Assembly (NCBI GenBank): GCA_036023115.1
Contig: JAYKKT010000086.1
Location: 10,245,501-10,309,500, forward strand
Reading direction: 5' to 3'
DNA from: Brasenia schreberi
Lineage: Eukaryota > Streptophyta > Magnoliopsida > Nymphaeales > Cabombaceae
Length of the DNA: 64,000 nucleotides
The notes under the pieces are model-generated. The model made no database searches and was not told where the DNA came from. It worked only from the letters and a program-made list of their open reading frames with translations. Made by a program: the position numbers and the translations under genes. Shown piece after piece: positions 21,637-32,678 of this stretch. How positions within the stretch are numbered: the stretch's first letter is position 1; every line of letters starts with the position of its first letter.

Positions 21637-22782
21637 GACGCTTGAAATTTGTTTGAATCCATTAGAAAGAAAAAAAAACAGATTTTCCAAAGTTTCAGAT
21701 TTATGTTTAGGTTCTTGATTTCTGAAAATTTTCAGATTCTTAGATTTGCAGAACCTGTTCAATTTCAAAGGCCTGTTCTCTGAATTTTTAAAAATATTTC
21801 TGATTCTCTAAAAATTCTAAAACTTTTATAGAATAGAGACACGTATGTGTAGAATCAGAATATATTTTTATTTTATAATTTAGTTCTTTATTTTCTGAGA
21901 ATTAAATACAGAATCAGAAACTATTATAACATTCAGAACAGCCCTGTTTCTGTGAATCAGAAGCTCAGAAAAACAGCAATATCTCAGCACTCAGTCATCC
22001 AATTTCGATAAAATTTGTGTTAGAAAGATACGGATGTTAGGTTTTCAAAGAATCAAATTTCATCCAATTTCACTCAGTGGTTGCAGAGATATGGGCAAAA
22101 GAACAGAGGTCTATTACTGAATGTTTTGTTTATGTAAAACGCAATCTGGATTTTATATAAACTTCACAGAGCTAATTGACTAGACAATAGTTTATAAAAA
22201 TTCCTCAAACTTTTATCTAAGAACGTCTGATATGTCTAGATTATTCATACAAAATTTAGAAGCAATTGGATTATCCGTTTGTCTATAAAAATTCTGTGAT
22301 CAGATGCATGTGCACAGACAGTTTCAGAAACCAGTTTTACAGAAAATTTCAGAAAGTTCCTAACGTGATTCTAGAATGAAATTCAACCTGTATCAGTCCT
22401 AATGATGCATGGAAATCATCTAAACATGGATTTTAATTCCGTTCATGAAGGAATCATGCATGTTTGTATCGATATAAATGAAGAACATGGGCTCAAGGCC
22501 TTGATTCATGTACAAATTTCCAGAATCTGTGCTTTTTCATATTCTCATGAATTAAAACCAATTTGTGCAAGAATTCCAACCTGTGTGAGTGAGAGGGGAC
22601 GTAGGAGCACTTCGCCGGGCGATCGTCGGACGTCGGAACCAGGCCGAACTTCCTTTTTCTCCTTCTTCTCTTCCTTTCTCTCTCTCTCTCTATTTCTCTG
22701 AATTTTCGGACTGAATGTTCCTGTTTTCTGGTTCCCTCTTGATGCTCGTTGGTTGATGCCCTTTGCAGCCTCCTTGAGGCTC

Positions 22783-22790
22783 CTTTTATA
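22783..22790 (-). promoter_or_regulatory. TATA box of element B LTR
   Basis: Minus-strand TATAAAAG within GGCCTATAAAAGG, the same context as in element C. The start site would be about 30 bases on, in the GA-rich leader direction. Confidence 0.7.
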
Positions 22791-23755
22791 GGCCAAAAGA
22801 TGCCTCTTGGGTGTAACAGTGGCAAGGCAAGTTTCCTTGCTGGATTTAACGTGAAAGGCATGTTATTGCTGTAAAAATCGAAACTTGGAAAGTTGCTGCT
22901 GGTTCTGTGAATTTGGAAAGTTAAGGATCTTGCTGTTGATATCTCTTGCTGAAATTGGAATGGCAAGTAGAGCTGGTTGCTGTTATGGAGCTGGAATCGA
23001 CAAGTTGGTGTCTTCTAAAAGAGGTAGGTGGAGTTGCCTTGCTTCCAATTCTGCTGGAGCGTCTCCTTTGTTGCTGTTATCGTTGAATTTGGCTATACTT
23101 GGAAGATTGGAATTCACGCTGAACTTGGTATGGTACGTATACTTTTCTCTTCTCTCTTGTTATCGAGTTAGGCCAGAACTTAGAAAATCGTGCTGTCAGG
23201 GGGCCACAAGGCGTTCCTTGCAGAATTCGGTGGAAAGGTGAGTTCAAGCATGGTGCATCGTGTTGCTGTATTGCCCCAAAGGAAGAAACAACCTCCATTT
23301 GGCAGGAGGAACCCAAGCATGCACAGTTTGTTCTGAAGGATGAACCTATTCAGTTTCTCAGTTGAAAATTTATAGAATAGGTTTGTATTGTGGAACCATG
23401 CGTTCGAACATCAAATTTCCCATGAAAAAGCAAGCCTCCAAGTATGTTTTCTAGACCAATGAAGGTCCATAAAGCACGACACACCAAGCGTCTTTAAATT
23501 CCACATGAGCTCCTTCCAATTGTTTCTTCTTTCCCTTGTCAAAAAGATGAAGTGCCTGATCTTCATCTCTAGCCTCAAAGAGAAAATCGATGGAGTTCAT
23601 ATGAGCATATTTCCGCTTAGATACAATCTGTTGCATTTAGTGACTGAACGATGGAAGATGGTTTCCAGTCTGGTACCATCTTTATTATCAGGAAATCAAT
23701 GAACTTGGTGACAAATGTAACATCTTGGTCAGAGAGGTCTGGTTGCTCCATCATC

Positions 23756-24013
23756 TTACTGCTGGTGAATGTCACAATATCGGGACTGCAACCTTCCTTT
23801 CTCGATCTCATTGAATTGAATATATCCACTGTTTTAGCACGCTTCCCAATTTTAAATGGGTGTTTATATTATATGTAACTGTATTCAACTGAATATGTGT
23901 ACCCTTCATGAGTTCAAAGTATGAAATTGCCTTTGGGTACTGAGCACCATTCTTTAGAGCAGATGACATGATGTTATAAGTTACTAGATCGGGTCCAACT
24001 CCTTTGTCTGTCG
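23756..24013 (-). pseudogene. Captured host PPR-protein gene fragment in element B LTR
   Basis: Minus-strand translation gives GVGPDLVTYNIMSSALKNG and then QYPKAISYFELMKG, TVTYNI, and in another frame DIFNSMRSRKEGCSPDIVTF. These are successive pentatricopeptide-repeat units: the PDxVTYN turns, the (A)xxYFExMK helices and the LFNxMR helix are typical of plant P-class PPR proteins. About six codons are missing between two repeats and one frameshift follows, so it is not functional. Sequence on toward 23460 (MMEQPDLSDQDVTFVTKFID and a later HMNSIDFLFEARDED frame) is open but unrecognised; it may be another captured piece. The fragment is in the same direction as B transcription but upstream of its TATA box. 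Confidence 0.7.
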
Positions 24014-24910
24014 AACAATATCATCCATTGCATCATCCATAACATTGGTAATTGGTAAAAGATCCTTAAGAAGGAGCTATCTGGCCTTGCAGCATTTCAG
24101 AGGTGGCTCCATCCAAGAGTCACTCGTTCAGTCTGCTTGCACTTTGAGAACATAACTGCACATTTGCTGTGAAAGTAGTTATGCAAATCCATATTACATG
24201 CTTTACTACAAAAGCCTTCAAGTAAGCCCATGTTACGTTTTTGAAAACCAACCATCATGCTCACTAGATTTCCCTCATGAGTGTTAAAAACTTTAACATT
24301 GTTCTTAACATAAAAGTAACATAACAGTAACATATGACAATGCAAAACTGATGCATATCAATACACTAATTACCTCGACACCCAAGCATAACATGGACAT
24401 GTTACGAAAGGTGTTCGATACCAAACCTTGCTTTTCGGAAGATATCGTTCTTGCTTCCATCTTTTCTTTTCTTTGATAACATCAACTTTTCCCTCGGGCA
24501 ACTGATTTCTTTCCGAATATGAACTTTTCTTTTTGGGAAGCTCACTTTCCCTTTTTGATGCCCGCTCTCCTTTTTGGGAACCCACCTGCCTTTTCATGTG
24601 TCAAATTGTCTTATAAATGCCTGTATCTTTTCAAAAGGCAAGCTTTCAACATATGTTTTTGTCATAAATCTTTTAAGAAAACGAAATCCAGCTTTTCCAT
24701 GCCAGGGGCAAAATCTTCATTTTTTTTCAATTTTGTCAAAATTCGAATTTTTCAGAAAGGAAAGTATTCTTTCATCATTTTAAAGCTTTCATAAAATTTT
24801 GGTACCAAAACAAACTCGTTTAGTGCCTTTTTCCTTCGAAAACCCAAAATTACCAAAAATGGATACTTTCCTAAAAGGTAAGAATTAAAAGAAAATTTTG
24901 GGTGTCTACA

Positions 24911-26043
24911 GATGCCCCTCTTCGGCATCATCCAAATTTATTTGGATGATGGCAAAGAAGACAACACCCATTTGCTTTTCTTCCTTAGAGACATCTTGAG
25001 AAAATATGATCCCCTTTGTTTCCTGACATCTCTTTTCCTGAAATGACTACTATAAGGAGATTTTCATTTGAGGGACTGAGACAAAACTGACTTTTATGCA
25101 TCTATGGACGACCAGTACATGTATGCACATGTCAAATGTTATGGGATCTATGGACTACCAGTTTATGTATGCATGTTTCAAATGTTATGAGATTTCATGC
25201 CTATAAACGGTAGCTGCCTCAAATGGGATGACTCCTTAAGATTGCCTTTTTGATGCTTGGAGTTTTGGAAATCATCTTTTCAAAAGGAAACTCCTGTCAG
25301 CTTCTAGAAAATGATACTTCCAATTTCTCACCTTTTCCTTCATTTAGATGTTGATGCTTACTACTCAGTAGAGGTTTTATGGAAACTTTTGGATAGCATT
25401 TCAAAGCTCCCCTTCTTACTTTACAAAGACCTAATCTTGGGAACAGCATGAGATCCAAATTGAGCAGGTCCTATTCTTACTCCAGGACTTTCCTAACGAG
25501 CCTTTTCTCCATAAGGATGAGCTGTGAAGTTTTTTGAGGAAGCATTACCCGCGGTCCCTTCTGAAGCGTCCTGGGGTTCCAAATAGATGGGATTTTAAAG
25601 GAAGCTGCTCTTTTGAGCTTTTTCTTTCCTTCTTTTTTTTTTTCTCTAGGAAGGCCTCTATATTGGAGGTTTTTGTTTCCTTCCCTTTTTTTTTTTTGAC
25701 TTTTGACTTTTTCCTCTCCTCAGGGATATTGAATGGGAAACAACTCATCCTTTTGGATTATTGACTTGAATAGGAACATCCTATTTCCTAATAGCACCTG
25801 TCATTTGAAAATATCCTGCTCTTTCAAAACTAGGTTTCGTACGGCAAGTCAAAGATCTTTGGAACATCACCAGGAAATGTTTTTGAAACTCTACCTTTTA
25901 TATCACACCAGCCTCTTAACTTGGGATTGAGTAATCCATCTTCTGTATACTTTCCTAGAAATTTAGAGGAGATTCTCCAATCCTCCCTCTTTGTTTTTGG
26001 AAACATTTTTCTTTCTTTTTTTTAAATGGAAATAAGGGGGATT
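24911..26043 (-). other. 3' untranslated region and polypurine tract, element B
   Basis: Lies between the pol stop and the central LTR. The polypurine tract on the minus strand is GAAGAGGGGCATC at 24911-24923. The invariant core GACGCTTCAGAAGGGACC is present at 25548-25576 (minus), inside a weaker CCC...GGG stem. Homopolymer T runs lie near 25626 and 25687. No gene is supported. Confidence 0.75.
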
Positions 26044-28866
26044 TTAGATGTAATACCTTTTCAAATACTGGGCATTGATGGGATCTGCCAGATTCTTTCC
26101 TTCTGCATCAACCAACCAATAGGCATTATTAGAAGTTGCTCCTATTATGACATAAGGGCCATCCCATTTGGGTCGCCATTTTCCTAGTGGATGTGGGCCT
26201 CTATGATGGATGATTTTCAGGACTAGGTCTCCTACCTTGAAATCGCGAGCTTTCATGTGTTTTTCATAGTGCCTAGCTATCCTTTGCCTATATGCATATG
26301 CATGATTCATGGCAAGAAGTCTTTTTTCATCAATAAGGTCAAGCTCGACCAACCTAGCTTCTTGTAGAGTTTCTATAGGTAGGTCCAATGCTAAAGCAGT
26401 ATGATATGAATGCAGTTTGGCATGGATGGGTAATATGGCACTTGTACCATAAACTAATTCAAATGGTGTAGTGTTTGTGGGTGTGCGAATGGATGTCCTA
26501 TAAGCCCATAGAGCCTCATCTAATTTCTCATGCCATGCCATGCCCTTCTCTAAGGTCTTTTCTATTATGCTTATGAGGGTCTTATTGGTAGCTTCGGCTT
26601 GACCGTTACCTTGGGGATAGTAGGGTGATGAAAAATGTTGGGTAATCCCATGGGTTCTACATAATTTCTTGACTTTTTCATTCTTAAAGGGAGTGCCATT
26701 ATCTGAAACTAAATCCCTTGGGATTCCAAATCTAGTAAGTATATTTTTCTTAATGAATGCCACTACCTGTTGCCCTTGGACGTTAGCCAAGGAAGTAGCT
26801 TCAACCCATTTAGAAAAATATTCCGTTGCTCCTAAAATGAATCTATGCCCGTTTGAGGCAACGGGTGAGATGGGTTCTATGATGTCAAATGCCCACATGG
26901 TGAAGGGCCATGGACTCACGACTGAATGCAATGCTGATGATGGAATATGGATGGCGTTCCCATGTACTTGACATTGGTGACACTTCCTAACATGTTGGTG
27001 ACAATCCTGCTTTAGTGTGGACCAGAAATACCCTGCTCTAAGTATTTTCATTGCCATCATATTAGCATTGACATGACCTCCACATTCCCTATTGTGGAAT
27101 TCATGCATGATTACCTTAGCCTTTTCGTCATCTATACACCTCAACAAAATCCCAGTGAAACTTTTCTTATAAAGGACGCCTCCCAAGATAACATATCGGG
27201 TTGAAACTTTCCTTATAAAAATCTTATCTTTAGGGGAAGCAAAATCAGGAAAACTTCCATTTTCTAAAAAGTTTCTAATATCATAAAACCAGGGTTTTTC
27301 ATTGCTATTTTGGTCATTTTGGCAGGTTTCAAAACTGTGTGTGGATGGATTAGGCAGGTGGACGATTTCTAAAAACCTAGCTCCCGTAAAGGGGTCTATT
27401 TTTATGGAAGATCCTAGTGATGACAGGGCGTCTGCCACACTATTATCCTCCCTGCCTATGTGAGTGAGTGTGCATTCTTGGAAAGAGCTCACCAATTGGC
27501 TAGCTAATTCAAAGTAGGGAGTCAACTTCTTATTCTTAACCTGCCAAATTTTTGAAACTTGATTTATAACAAGCATGGAATCTCCCAAAATTTCCACTCG
27601 TGATGCCCCTAGATTTTTCAAGACTTTTAGGCCTTGTATGAGTGCTTCATATTCAGCCACATTATTGGTACATGAAAAATCTAATCGGAAAGCCATTGGG
27701 ATTTCTGCCTTTTCAGGGGATATGAGCAAGATTCCCACACCTGCTCCATGTTGATTTCTTGACCCATCAAAATACATTTTCCATACTTGGTTATTATTGA
27801 AATGATTTGATAAAATATGTTTTTGAAAGTCATGGGAAAAGATGCCTTCATCGGGCATTTTGTCATGTATGGAATACGTATCTTTCAAAGGTAAGTCAGC
27901 AACATGGTCGGCCAAGGCCTGCCCCTTGATAGAACTTTGGTGATGGAATTTTAAATCATATTCCATCAAAAGAAGCTGCCATTTACCAAGCCTACCTGTT
28001 AAGATAGGTTTTTCGAAAAGATGTTTGATAGGGTCTAGTTTAGATACTATCCAGATCTCATGATCTAGGAAATACTGCCTAAACTTTTGGCAAGCCCATA
28101 CCAAAGCTAAACACGTCTTCTCCATGGCTGGATATTTTCTTTCATATGCCAACAGAGTTTTTGAAATATAGTAAATAGCATATTCTTTAAGACTATCATT
28201 TTCATATTGAGCCAGCAAAGCTCCCAATGCATTCTCATGAATGGAAATGTAAAGTAACAAAGGTTTTCCTGGTTTTGGAGGTTTCAAAACGGGAGGGTTT
28301 GTCAAATATGATTTTAGTCTTTCAAAAGCGTTTTGACAATCACTATCCCAATCAAACCTAACCCCTTTCCTTAGGAGTTTGTTGAAAGGCTCACATCTCG
28401 TGGCTAAGTTGGAGATAAATCTCCGAATTGCTTGAAGTCGTCCTTGGAGACTTCGAATCTGGGTCAAATTAGAAGGTGGAGGCATGTCTATGATGGCTCG
28501 ACATTTAGAAGGGTCGACCTCTATACCTCTTTGGCTGACCATAAACCCTAGAAGCTTCCTTGATTCCACTCCAAAAACGCATTTTTGAGGGTTCAATTTC
28601 ACTTTATAAATCCTAAGTCTTTCAAAAACCTTTTGCAAAGTTTCCAAATGTAAATTTCGGGTTTTTGATTTTACTAAGAGATCATCTACGTATACTTCCA
28701 AAAGCTCATGAATTTGATCATGGAAAATCGTGGTCATGGCTCTTTGGTACGTGGCCCCTGCATTTTTCAAACCAAAAGGCATAACAGTACGTGGCCCCTG
28801 CATTTTTTCAAACCAAAATGCCTGTATCTTTTTAAAAGGCAAGCTTTCAACATATGTTTTTGTCAT
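26044..28866 (-). CDS. pol: Chimeric LTR-Pol frame (mid-RT, two RNase H, integrase), element B
   Basis: This is a single open frame of 940 codons. About the first 16 codons (MTKTYVESLPFKK) are LTR sequence and the next dozen come from a short duplicated RT segment. Normal RT follows from VMPFGLKNAG, so the N-terminal fingers of RT are absent. YVDDLLVKSK is near residue 57. The gypsy RNase H (about 175-310) lacks its first catalytic Asp, and the archaeal-type RNase H starts near 360 with YFDGSRNQ. The integrase zinc region (H-H-C-C) is about 585-635, the DDE core has FDIIEP, SDNGTPF and NGQAEATNK, and the GPYVI module is near 905. RT is probably inactive, but both RNase H domains and integrase are complete. 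Confidence 0.88.
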   Translation of the reverse strand: MTKTYVESLPFKKIQAFWFEKMQGPRTVMPFGLKNAGATYQRAMTTIFHDQIHELLEVYVDDLLVKSKTRNLHLETLQKVFERLRIYKVKLNPQKCVFGVESRKLLGFMVSQRGIEVDPSKCRAIIDMPPPSNLTQIRSLQGRLQAIRRFISNLATRCEPFNKLLRKGVRFDWDSDCQNAFERLKSYLTNPPVLKPPKPGKPLLLYISIHENALGALLAQYENDSLKEYAIYYISKTLLAYERKYPAMEKTCLALVWACQKFRQYFLDHEIWIVSKLDPIKHLFEKPILTGRLGKWQLLLMEYDLKFHHQSSIKGQALADHVADLPLKDTYSIHDKMPDEGIFSHDFQKHILSNHFNNNQVWKMYFDGSRNQHGAGVGILLISPEKAEIPMAFRLDFSCTNNVAEYEALIQGLKVLKNLGASRVEILGDSMLVINQVSKIWQVKNKKLTPYFELASQLVSSFQECTLTHIGREDNSVADALSSLGSSIKIDPFTGARFLEIVHLPNPSTHSFETCQNDQNSNEKPWFYDIRNFLENGSFPDFASPKDKIFIRKVSTRYVILGGVLYKKSFTGILLRCIDDEKAKVIMHEFHNRECGGHVNANMMAMKILRAGYFWSTLKQDCHQHVRKCHQCQVHGNAIHIPSSALHSVVSPWPFTMWAFDIIEPISPVASNGHRFILGATEYFSKWVEATSLANVQGQQVVAFIKKNILTRFGIPRDLVSDNGTPFKNEKVKKLCRTHGITQHFSSPYYPQGNGQAEATNKTLISIIEKTLEKGMAWHEKLDEALWAYRTSIRTPTNTTPFELVYGTSAILPIHAKLHSYHTALALDLPIETLQEARLVELDLIDEKRLLAMNHAYAYRQRIARHYEKHMKARDFKVGDLVLKIIHHRGPHPLGKWRPKWDGPYVIIGATSNNAYWLVDAEGKNLADPINAQYLKRYYI

Positions 28867-29111
28867 AAATCTTTTAAGAAAACGAAATCCAGCTTTTCCA
28901 TGCCAGGGGCAAAATCGTTATTTTTTTCCAATTTTGTCAAAATTCGAATTTTTCAGAAAGGAAAGTATTCTTTCATCATTTTAAAGCTTTCATAAAATTT
29001 TGGTACCAAAACAAACTCGTTTAGTGCCTTTTTCCTTCGAAAACCTAAAATTACCAAAAATGGATACTTTCCTAAAAGGTAAGAATTAAAAGAAAATTTT
29101 GGGTGTCTACA
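28817..29111 (-). mobile_element. Element B, 5' terminal LTR fragment
   Basis: Matches the first 295 bases of the central B LTR with a few differences and ends at the insertion boundary. It is fused to RT at about 28817 through a tandemly repeated segment of about 30 bases (28748-28778 and 28788-28818) that starts TACGTGGCCCCTGC. This pattern is typical of template switching during break repair or reverse transcription. Confidence 0.85.
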
Positions 29112-29116
29112 ACTAC
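29112..29116 (+). repeat. Target-site duplication ACTAC, right copy (element B)
   Basis: Second copy of the duplication; F1 gag-pro resumes directly afterwards. Confidence 0.9.
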
Positions 29117-30019
29117 ATCCGGGAGGATCTATCAACCTCCGCACCTTCAAGGTGCTAAAAAGGTGGTCAGTGTGCCTGGCCCCTCAAAAGCATGTATCCC
29201 TAGTGTTCTGCCGAAAGGAGACAAGGATAAAGTCATCCTAAATCCTTATGACTTCGAAAACCACCTTTCAAAGATTCCTATCCACATGTCTATCCTAGAG
29301 CTTATACAAACCTCGCCTAGGCATAGACTCGTGCTAGAGAAAATTCTAGAAAGGGCCAAGGTTGATTCGAACATAAGTCCGAAATTCTTGTCTGCCCAAG
29401 TGGCTTTATTAAAAGCAAAATCGCCCATCACTTTCTCGGAAGATGATGTAGATAGAGCCTACGAGTCCCACAACCAGGCTCTGCATATCGAGGTGGTTCT
29501 GAATAACGACTCTCTGGATAGGTGCCTAGTCGATGGGGGAGGAGGGCTCAACATCCTTCCACTTCATGTGGCATATAAAATCGGAGTCACTCTGACTTCA
29601 GTGAACCCAAGCCCCATCATTATCACTGGATACGATGGGAATGCGTCTAGGCCGTTAGGATCCATCGAACTCCCAATGGAAACGGGAGGGATCGCACACA
29701 CGGAGGTGTTCCATGTCTTGGACATCCACCCCATTATAACCTGTTACTGGGAAGACCTTGGATACACAGCTTGTGCGCTGTGCCATCCACCTTCCACAGG
29801 TGTGTCAAGATCCCTTTCAGGGACCAGGTCGTAGTGATCCTAGGTGAGAGTCACCCACAGCTTCAGGGGATCATAAACTCCCCTTGTTTATCGAGCTCCC
29901 AGGCCCATGAGGCTAACCTGGGGCAAATTGTGATTGAGCCGCCAAGGCTCGTGTTAAACAACCCTAGAAAGGTTGTATGTGTGAAGGGGCCGCCCAAAGC
30001 GGCCCCCTCCCGATTCTAA
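29117..30019 (+). pseudogene. gag: Protease part of gag-pro, F1 region 2 (after element B)
   Basis: Continues the F1 gag-pro cut at 15097. The retropepsin segment CLVDGGGGLNILPLH is intact. A one-base deletion near 29732 shifts the frame before the LLGRPW motif, and the rest (AVPSTFHRCVKIP) reads in another frame to 30019. The C-terminal 150 or so codons, the gag-pro stop, the splice-acceptor-like tract and the pol start are lost in a deletion of about 450 bases at about 30045. Confidence 0.85.
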
Positions 30020-30052
30020 CTCTGCTAGGACAACCCAAGCATTCCAAAAATA

Positions 30053-31929
30053 ATGGAAAAACAAAAACTCGAAAATAAAGTGCTTTGTATAGTTCCCAAG
30101 GTTCTTGTTTTACAAAAACCCAAAAAAATCAAAAATTTGGAAAATACCAAAAAGATTTTGTATATAGCTGCTCCTGGTAGGACTTTGGCAAAAGAAAAGG
30201 ATTTCGAAAGAAACGTCGTCTGCACAGCCAGACCAAAAATTTCAAAATCACTTGAAAATCCGAGTACAAAACCAGGTCTTTTTGAAAATCATGTATCAAC
30301 TTCCCTCGGGTCTATAGCCCACGAGAATGATCGAAGCCCAGAAGTAGATCCCCTTGGAGAGGATCCCACTTCTGAGCTCCCAGAATTTCATAAAATTCTC
30401 AATTTTGAAAGACCTTCCCAATCAGTAGAAGGAGATTTCATAGAGGTGAACCTAGGGGATGATTCCAATCCCAAATCCATCAAAATAGGCGCATGTTTGC
30501 ATGAATATGAAAAGTTAGCATTCATTGCATTTCTACGAACCTATTTAGATGTGTTTGCATGGACGTATGAAGACATGCCGGGCATAGACCCCAGCATTGT
30601 CGAGCATCGTCTTCCCTTAGATGTAGATGTAAAACCCATAAAGCAGAAGCTTAGGAAAATACACCCGAATGTACACATGCAGGTCAAAGAGGGTTTAGAA
30701 GATCTGTTAAAAGCCGGATTTATAAAACCCATTGCGTATTCTGATTGGTTGTCAAACATCGTTGCAGTTCAAAAAACCAATGGGAAAATTCGAATATGCA
30801 TCGATTTCAGAAACCTGAATAAAGCCACTCCAAAGGATAATTATCCTTTACCAAACATAGATTTGATAGTCGATAGTATTGCAAATCATGAAATGTTTTC
30901 ATTTGTGGATGGCTATTCAGGCTATAATCAAATCAAACTAAGTCCACGAGATCAGGGTAAGACCGCCTTCACAACCCCATGGGGTTCGTACTGCTATACA
31001 GTTATGCCCTTTGGTTTGAAAAATGCCGACGCAACATACCAACAAGCCATGACCACGATCTTCCATGATGAAATTCATGAGCTCGTAGAAGTGTATGTAG
31101 ATGATCTCTTGGCAAAATCCAAAACCCGATGCACTCACATCGAATGTTTACAAAAGATTTTCGAAAGGCTTAGGCTTTACAAAGTAAAGCTAAACCCTCA
31201 AAAATGTGTATTCGGGGAGGGAAGCTTCTAGGCTTTATGGTGAGCCAAAGGGGTATAGAAGTCGACCCCTCTAAGTGTCGAGCCATCATAGACATGGCTC
31301 CACCCTCCAATCTCACTCAAATCCGTAGCCTCTAGGGTCGTTTACAATTCGTTCGCCGATTCATATCGAATCTGGAGACTAGATGCGAACCCTTCAACAA
31401 GCTGTTCAGGAAGGGCACGAAATTCTTATGAGATGACGAATGCCAGAAGTCCTTCGAGAGACTAAAGGCATACTTGGTTAATCCCCCCGTTTTGAACCCT
31501 CCAAAGCAAGGAAAACCGCTTTTACTTTACATCTCCGTGCATACGAATGCTTTAGGAGCCCTATTGGCTCAATACGAGGATGACACCCATAAGGAGTATC
31601 CCATCTACTACATTTCGAAAACTCTCTTGGCTATTGAACGAAATTATCAAGCCATGGAGAAGACGTGCTTGGCCCTAGTCTGGGCCTGCCAGAAATTCAG
31701 ACACTATTTCCTAGATCATGAGATCTGGATAGTGTCCAAGCTTGATCCAATCAAGCACTTGTTCGAAAAACCCATTCTCACGGGTAGATTGGGAAAATGG
31801 CAACTCCTTCTAATGGAGTATGACCTGAAATACCATCACCAGATCTCCATTAAGGGGCAAGCCCTAGCAGATTACGTGGCTGAGTTCCCCTTAGAGGACG
31901 CATATCCCACACATGCTGAAATGCCTGAT
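30053..31929 (+). pseudogene. pol: Pol 5' part (RT, gypsy RNase H), F1 region 2
   Basis: Begins inside the lysine-rich N-terminal repeats. A long open stretch to 31217 contains RT with FAWTYEDMPG, CIDFRNLNKATPKDN and YVDDLLAKSK. A seven-base deletion near 31217 shifts the frame. TAG at 31333-31335 (glutamine codon) and TGA at 31429-31431 (tryptophan codon) follow. The gypsy RNase H is open from 31474. Element C interrupts the linker to the second RNase H at CTGAT; the remainder is at 44337-46139. Confidence 0.88.
31925..31929 (+). repeat. Target-site duplication CTGAT, left copy (element C)
   Basis: Matches CTGAT at 44332-44336. Confidence 0.9.
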
Positions 31930-32640
31930 TGTAAACACCCGAAATTTTTTCAAGTATTTTCAAAAACTCATAAATTTTGAAAGCCAATTTAAAGCCTTTA
32001 TGAACCTTTAAATTCAAAATCCCCAAATTTTAAAGTTTAGACCTTCTAGGAGAATATTTCAAAATAAAGGTTTTAAATCCAAATAGCCCATGAGTTTCAA
32101 AGCAGGCGAAGACCCAATCCAGGCCTCGATTCCCGGAAAGAAGATAAAGTGTATCAAGATACGGATCAAGTTAAATCAGGTTCAGATTGATTCCCAAAAG
32201 CGGAGAAGATTGAAGCATATCAAGTTCAAATTCAATAACTTATCCAAATGGAAGGTTAAGACCGATCAAATCCAAGTTTGTCTGAGCAAGATGGGGCCAA
32301 CTTGGAACCAAGACTCGAGGCCATGGTAACAAGCTCATTCAATTCGAGAAGATTTCAAGTGTAACTCAAAAGCAAAAGGTGGGAGCCAAATCAAAGAAAG
32401 AAGCAAATTCAAGTGGGTCGAAGTTTAAAGAAATCAGCTCAAACAAAACATGTTGCCCATTGTAAGGTTGTTTAAAACCAACCGCATGCTCTAGGGCTAC
32501 ACCAAGCCATGGCACCTATACCAGCAAATATGGGCTGGTTCGAATCGACTCAATGAAGAACTATAAGAAGCCGGTTTGGAGCGGATCAAATCCACCAAGC
32601 TAAAGCTCCAACCCGCCCCACAAGAAACCACTAGAACCAG

Positions 32641-32678
32641 CCCCCCTTGGCCTATAAAAAGGCCCAAGAGGGGGGGGG
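32641..32678 (+). promoter_or_regulatory. TATA box within inverted repeat, element C 5' LTR
   Basis: TATAAAAA is flanked by G/C arms that can pair, so the core promoter can form a cruciform or, in RNA, a hairpin. The same occurs at 42848-42883 in the 3' LTR. Confidence 0.7.

Larger units (their letters stand above)
21447..24910 (-). mobile_element. Element B, complete central LTR
   Basis: It is 3464 bases long, starting TGTAGACACCC next to a polypurine tract and ending CACGTCTACA next to a primer site. It therefore acts as 3' LTR of one interior and 5' LTR of the other. Its TATA box lies about 2.1 kb from the start, so U3 is very long. U3 includes a captured PPR gene fragment (about 23756-24013). 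A GA-rich leader (CT on the plus strand, about 22650-22692) follows the TATA box. The rest (about 24100-24580 and 22090-22560) holds no feature I can name. Confidence 0.9.
15103..29111 (-). mobile_element. Element B, minus-strand TAT element with two interiors and one complete LTR
   Basis: Read on the minus strand the order is: first 295 bases of an LTR; pol from mid-RT to its end; 3' region; one complete LTR; primer site; gag-pro; pol up to the start of integrase; last 655 bases of an LTR. The outer ends are proper LTR termini (TGTAGACACC and CGTCTACA) with a five-base duplication, so the outer ends come from a genuine integration. The two pol copies overlap from RT to integrase and look nearly identical. 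The simplest reading is an LTR-interior-LTR-interior-LTR tandem that later lost an LTR-to-RT block and an integrase-to-LTR block. Confidence 0.85.

Noticed and set aside
22402..23241. Short frames in the B LTR as possible genes
   Set aside because: They lie around the promoter and GA-rich leader, show no recognised domain, and have only chance length.
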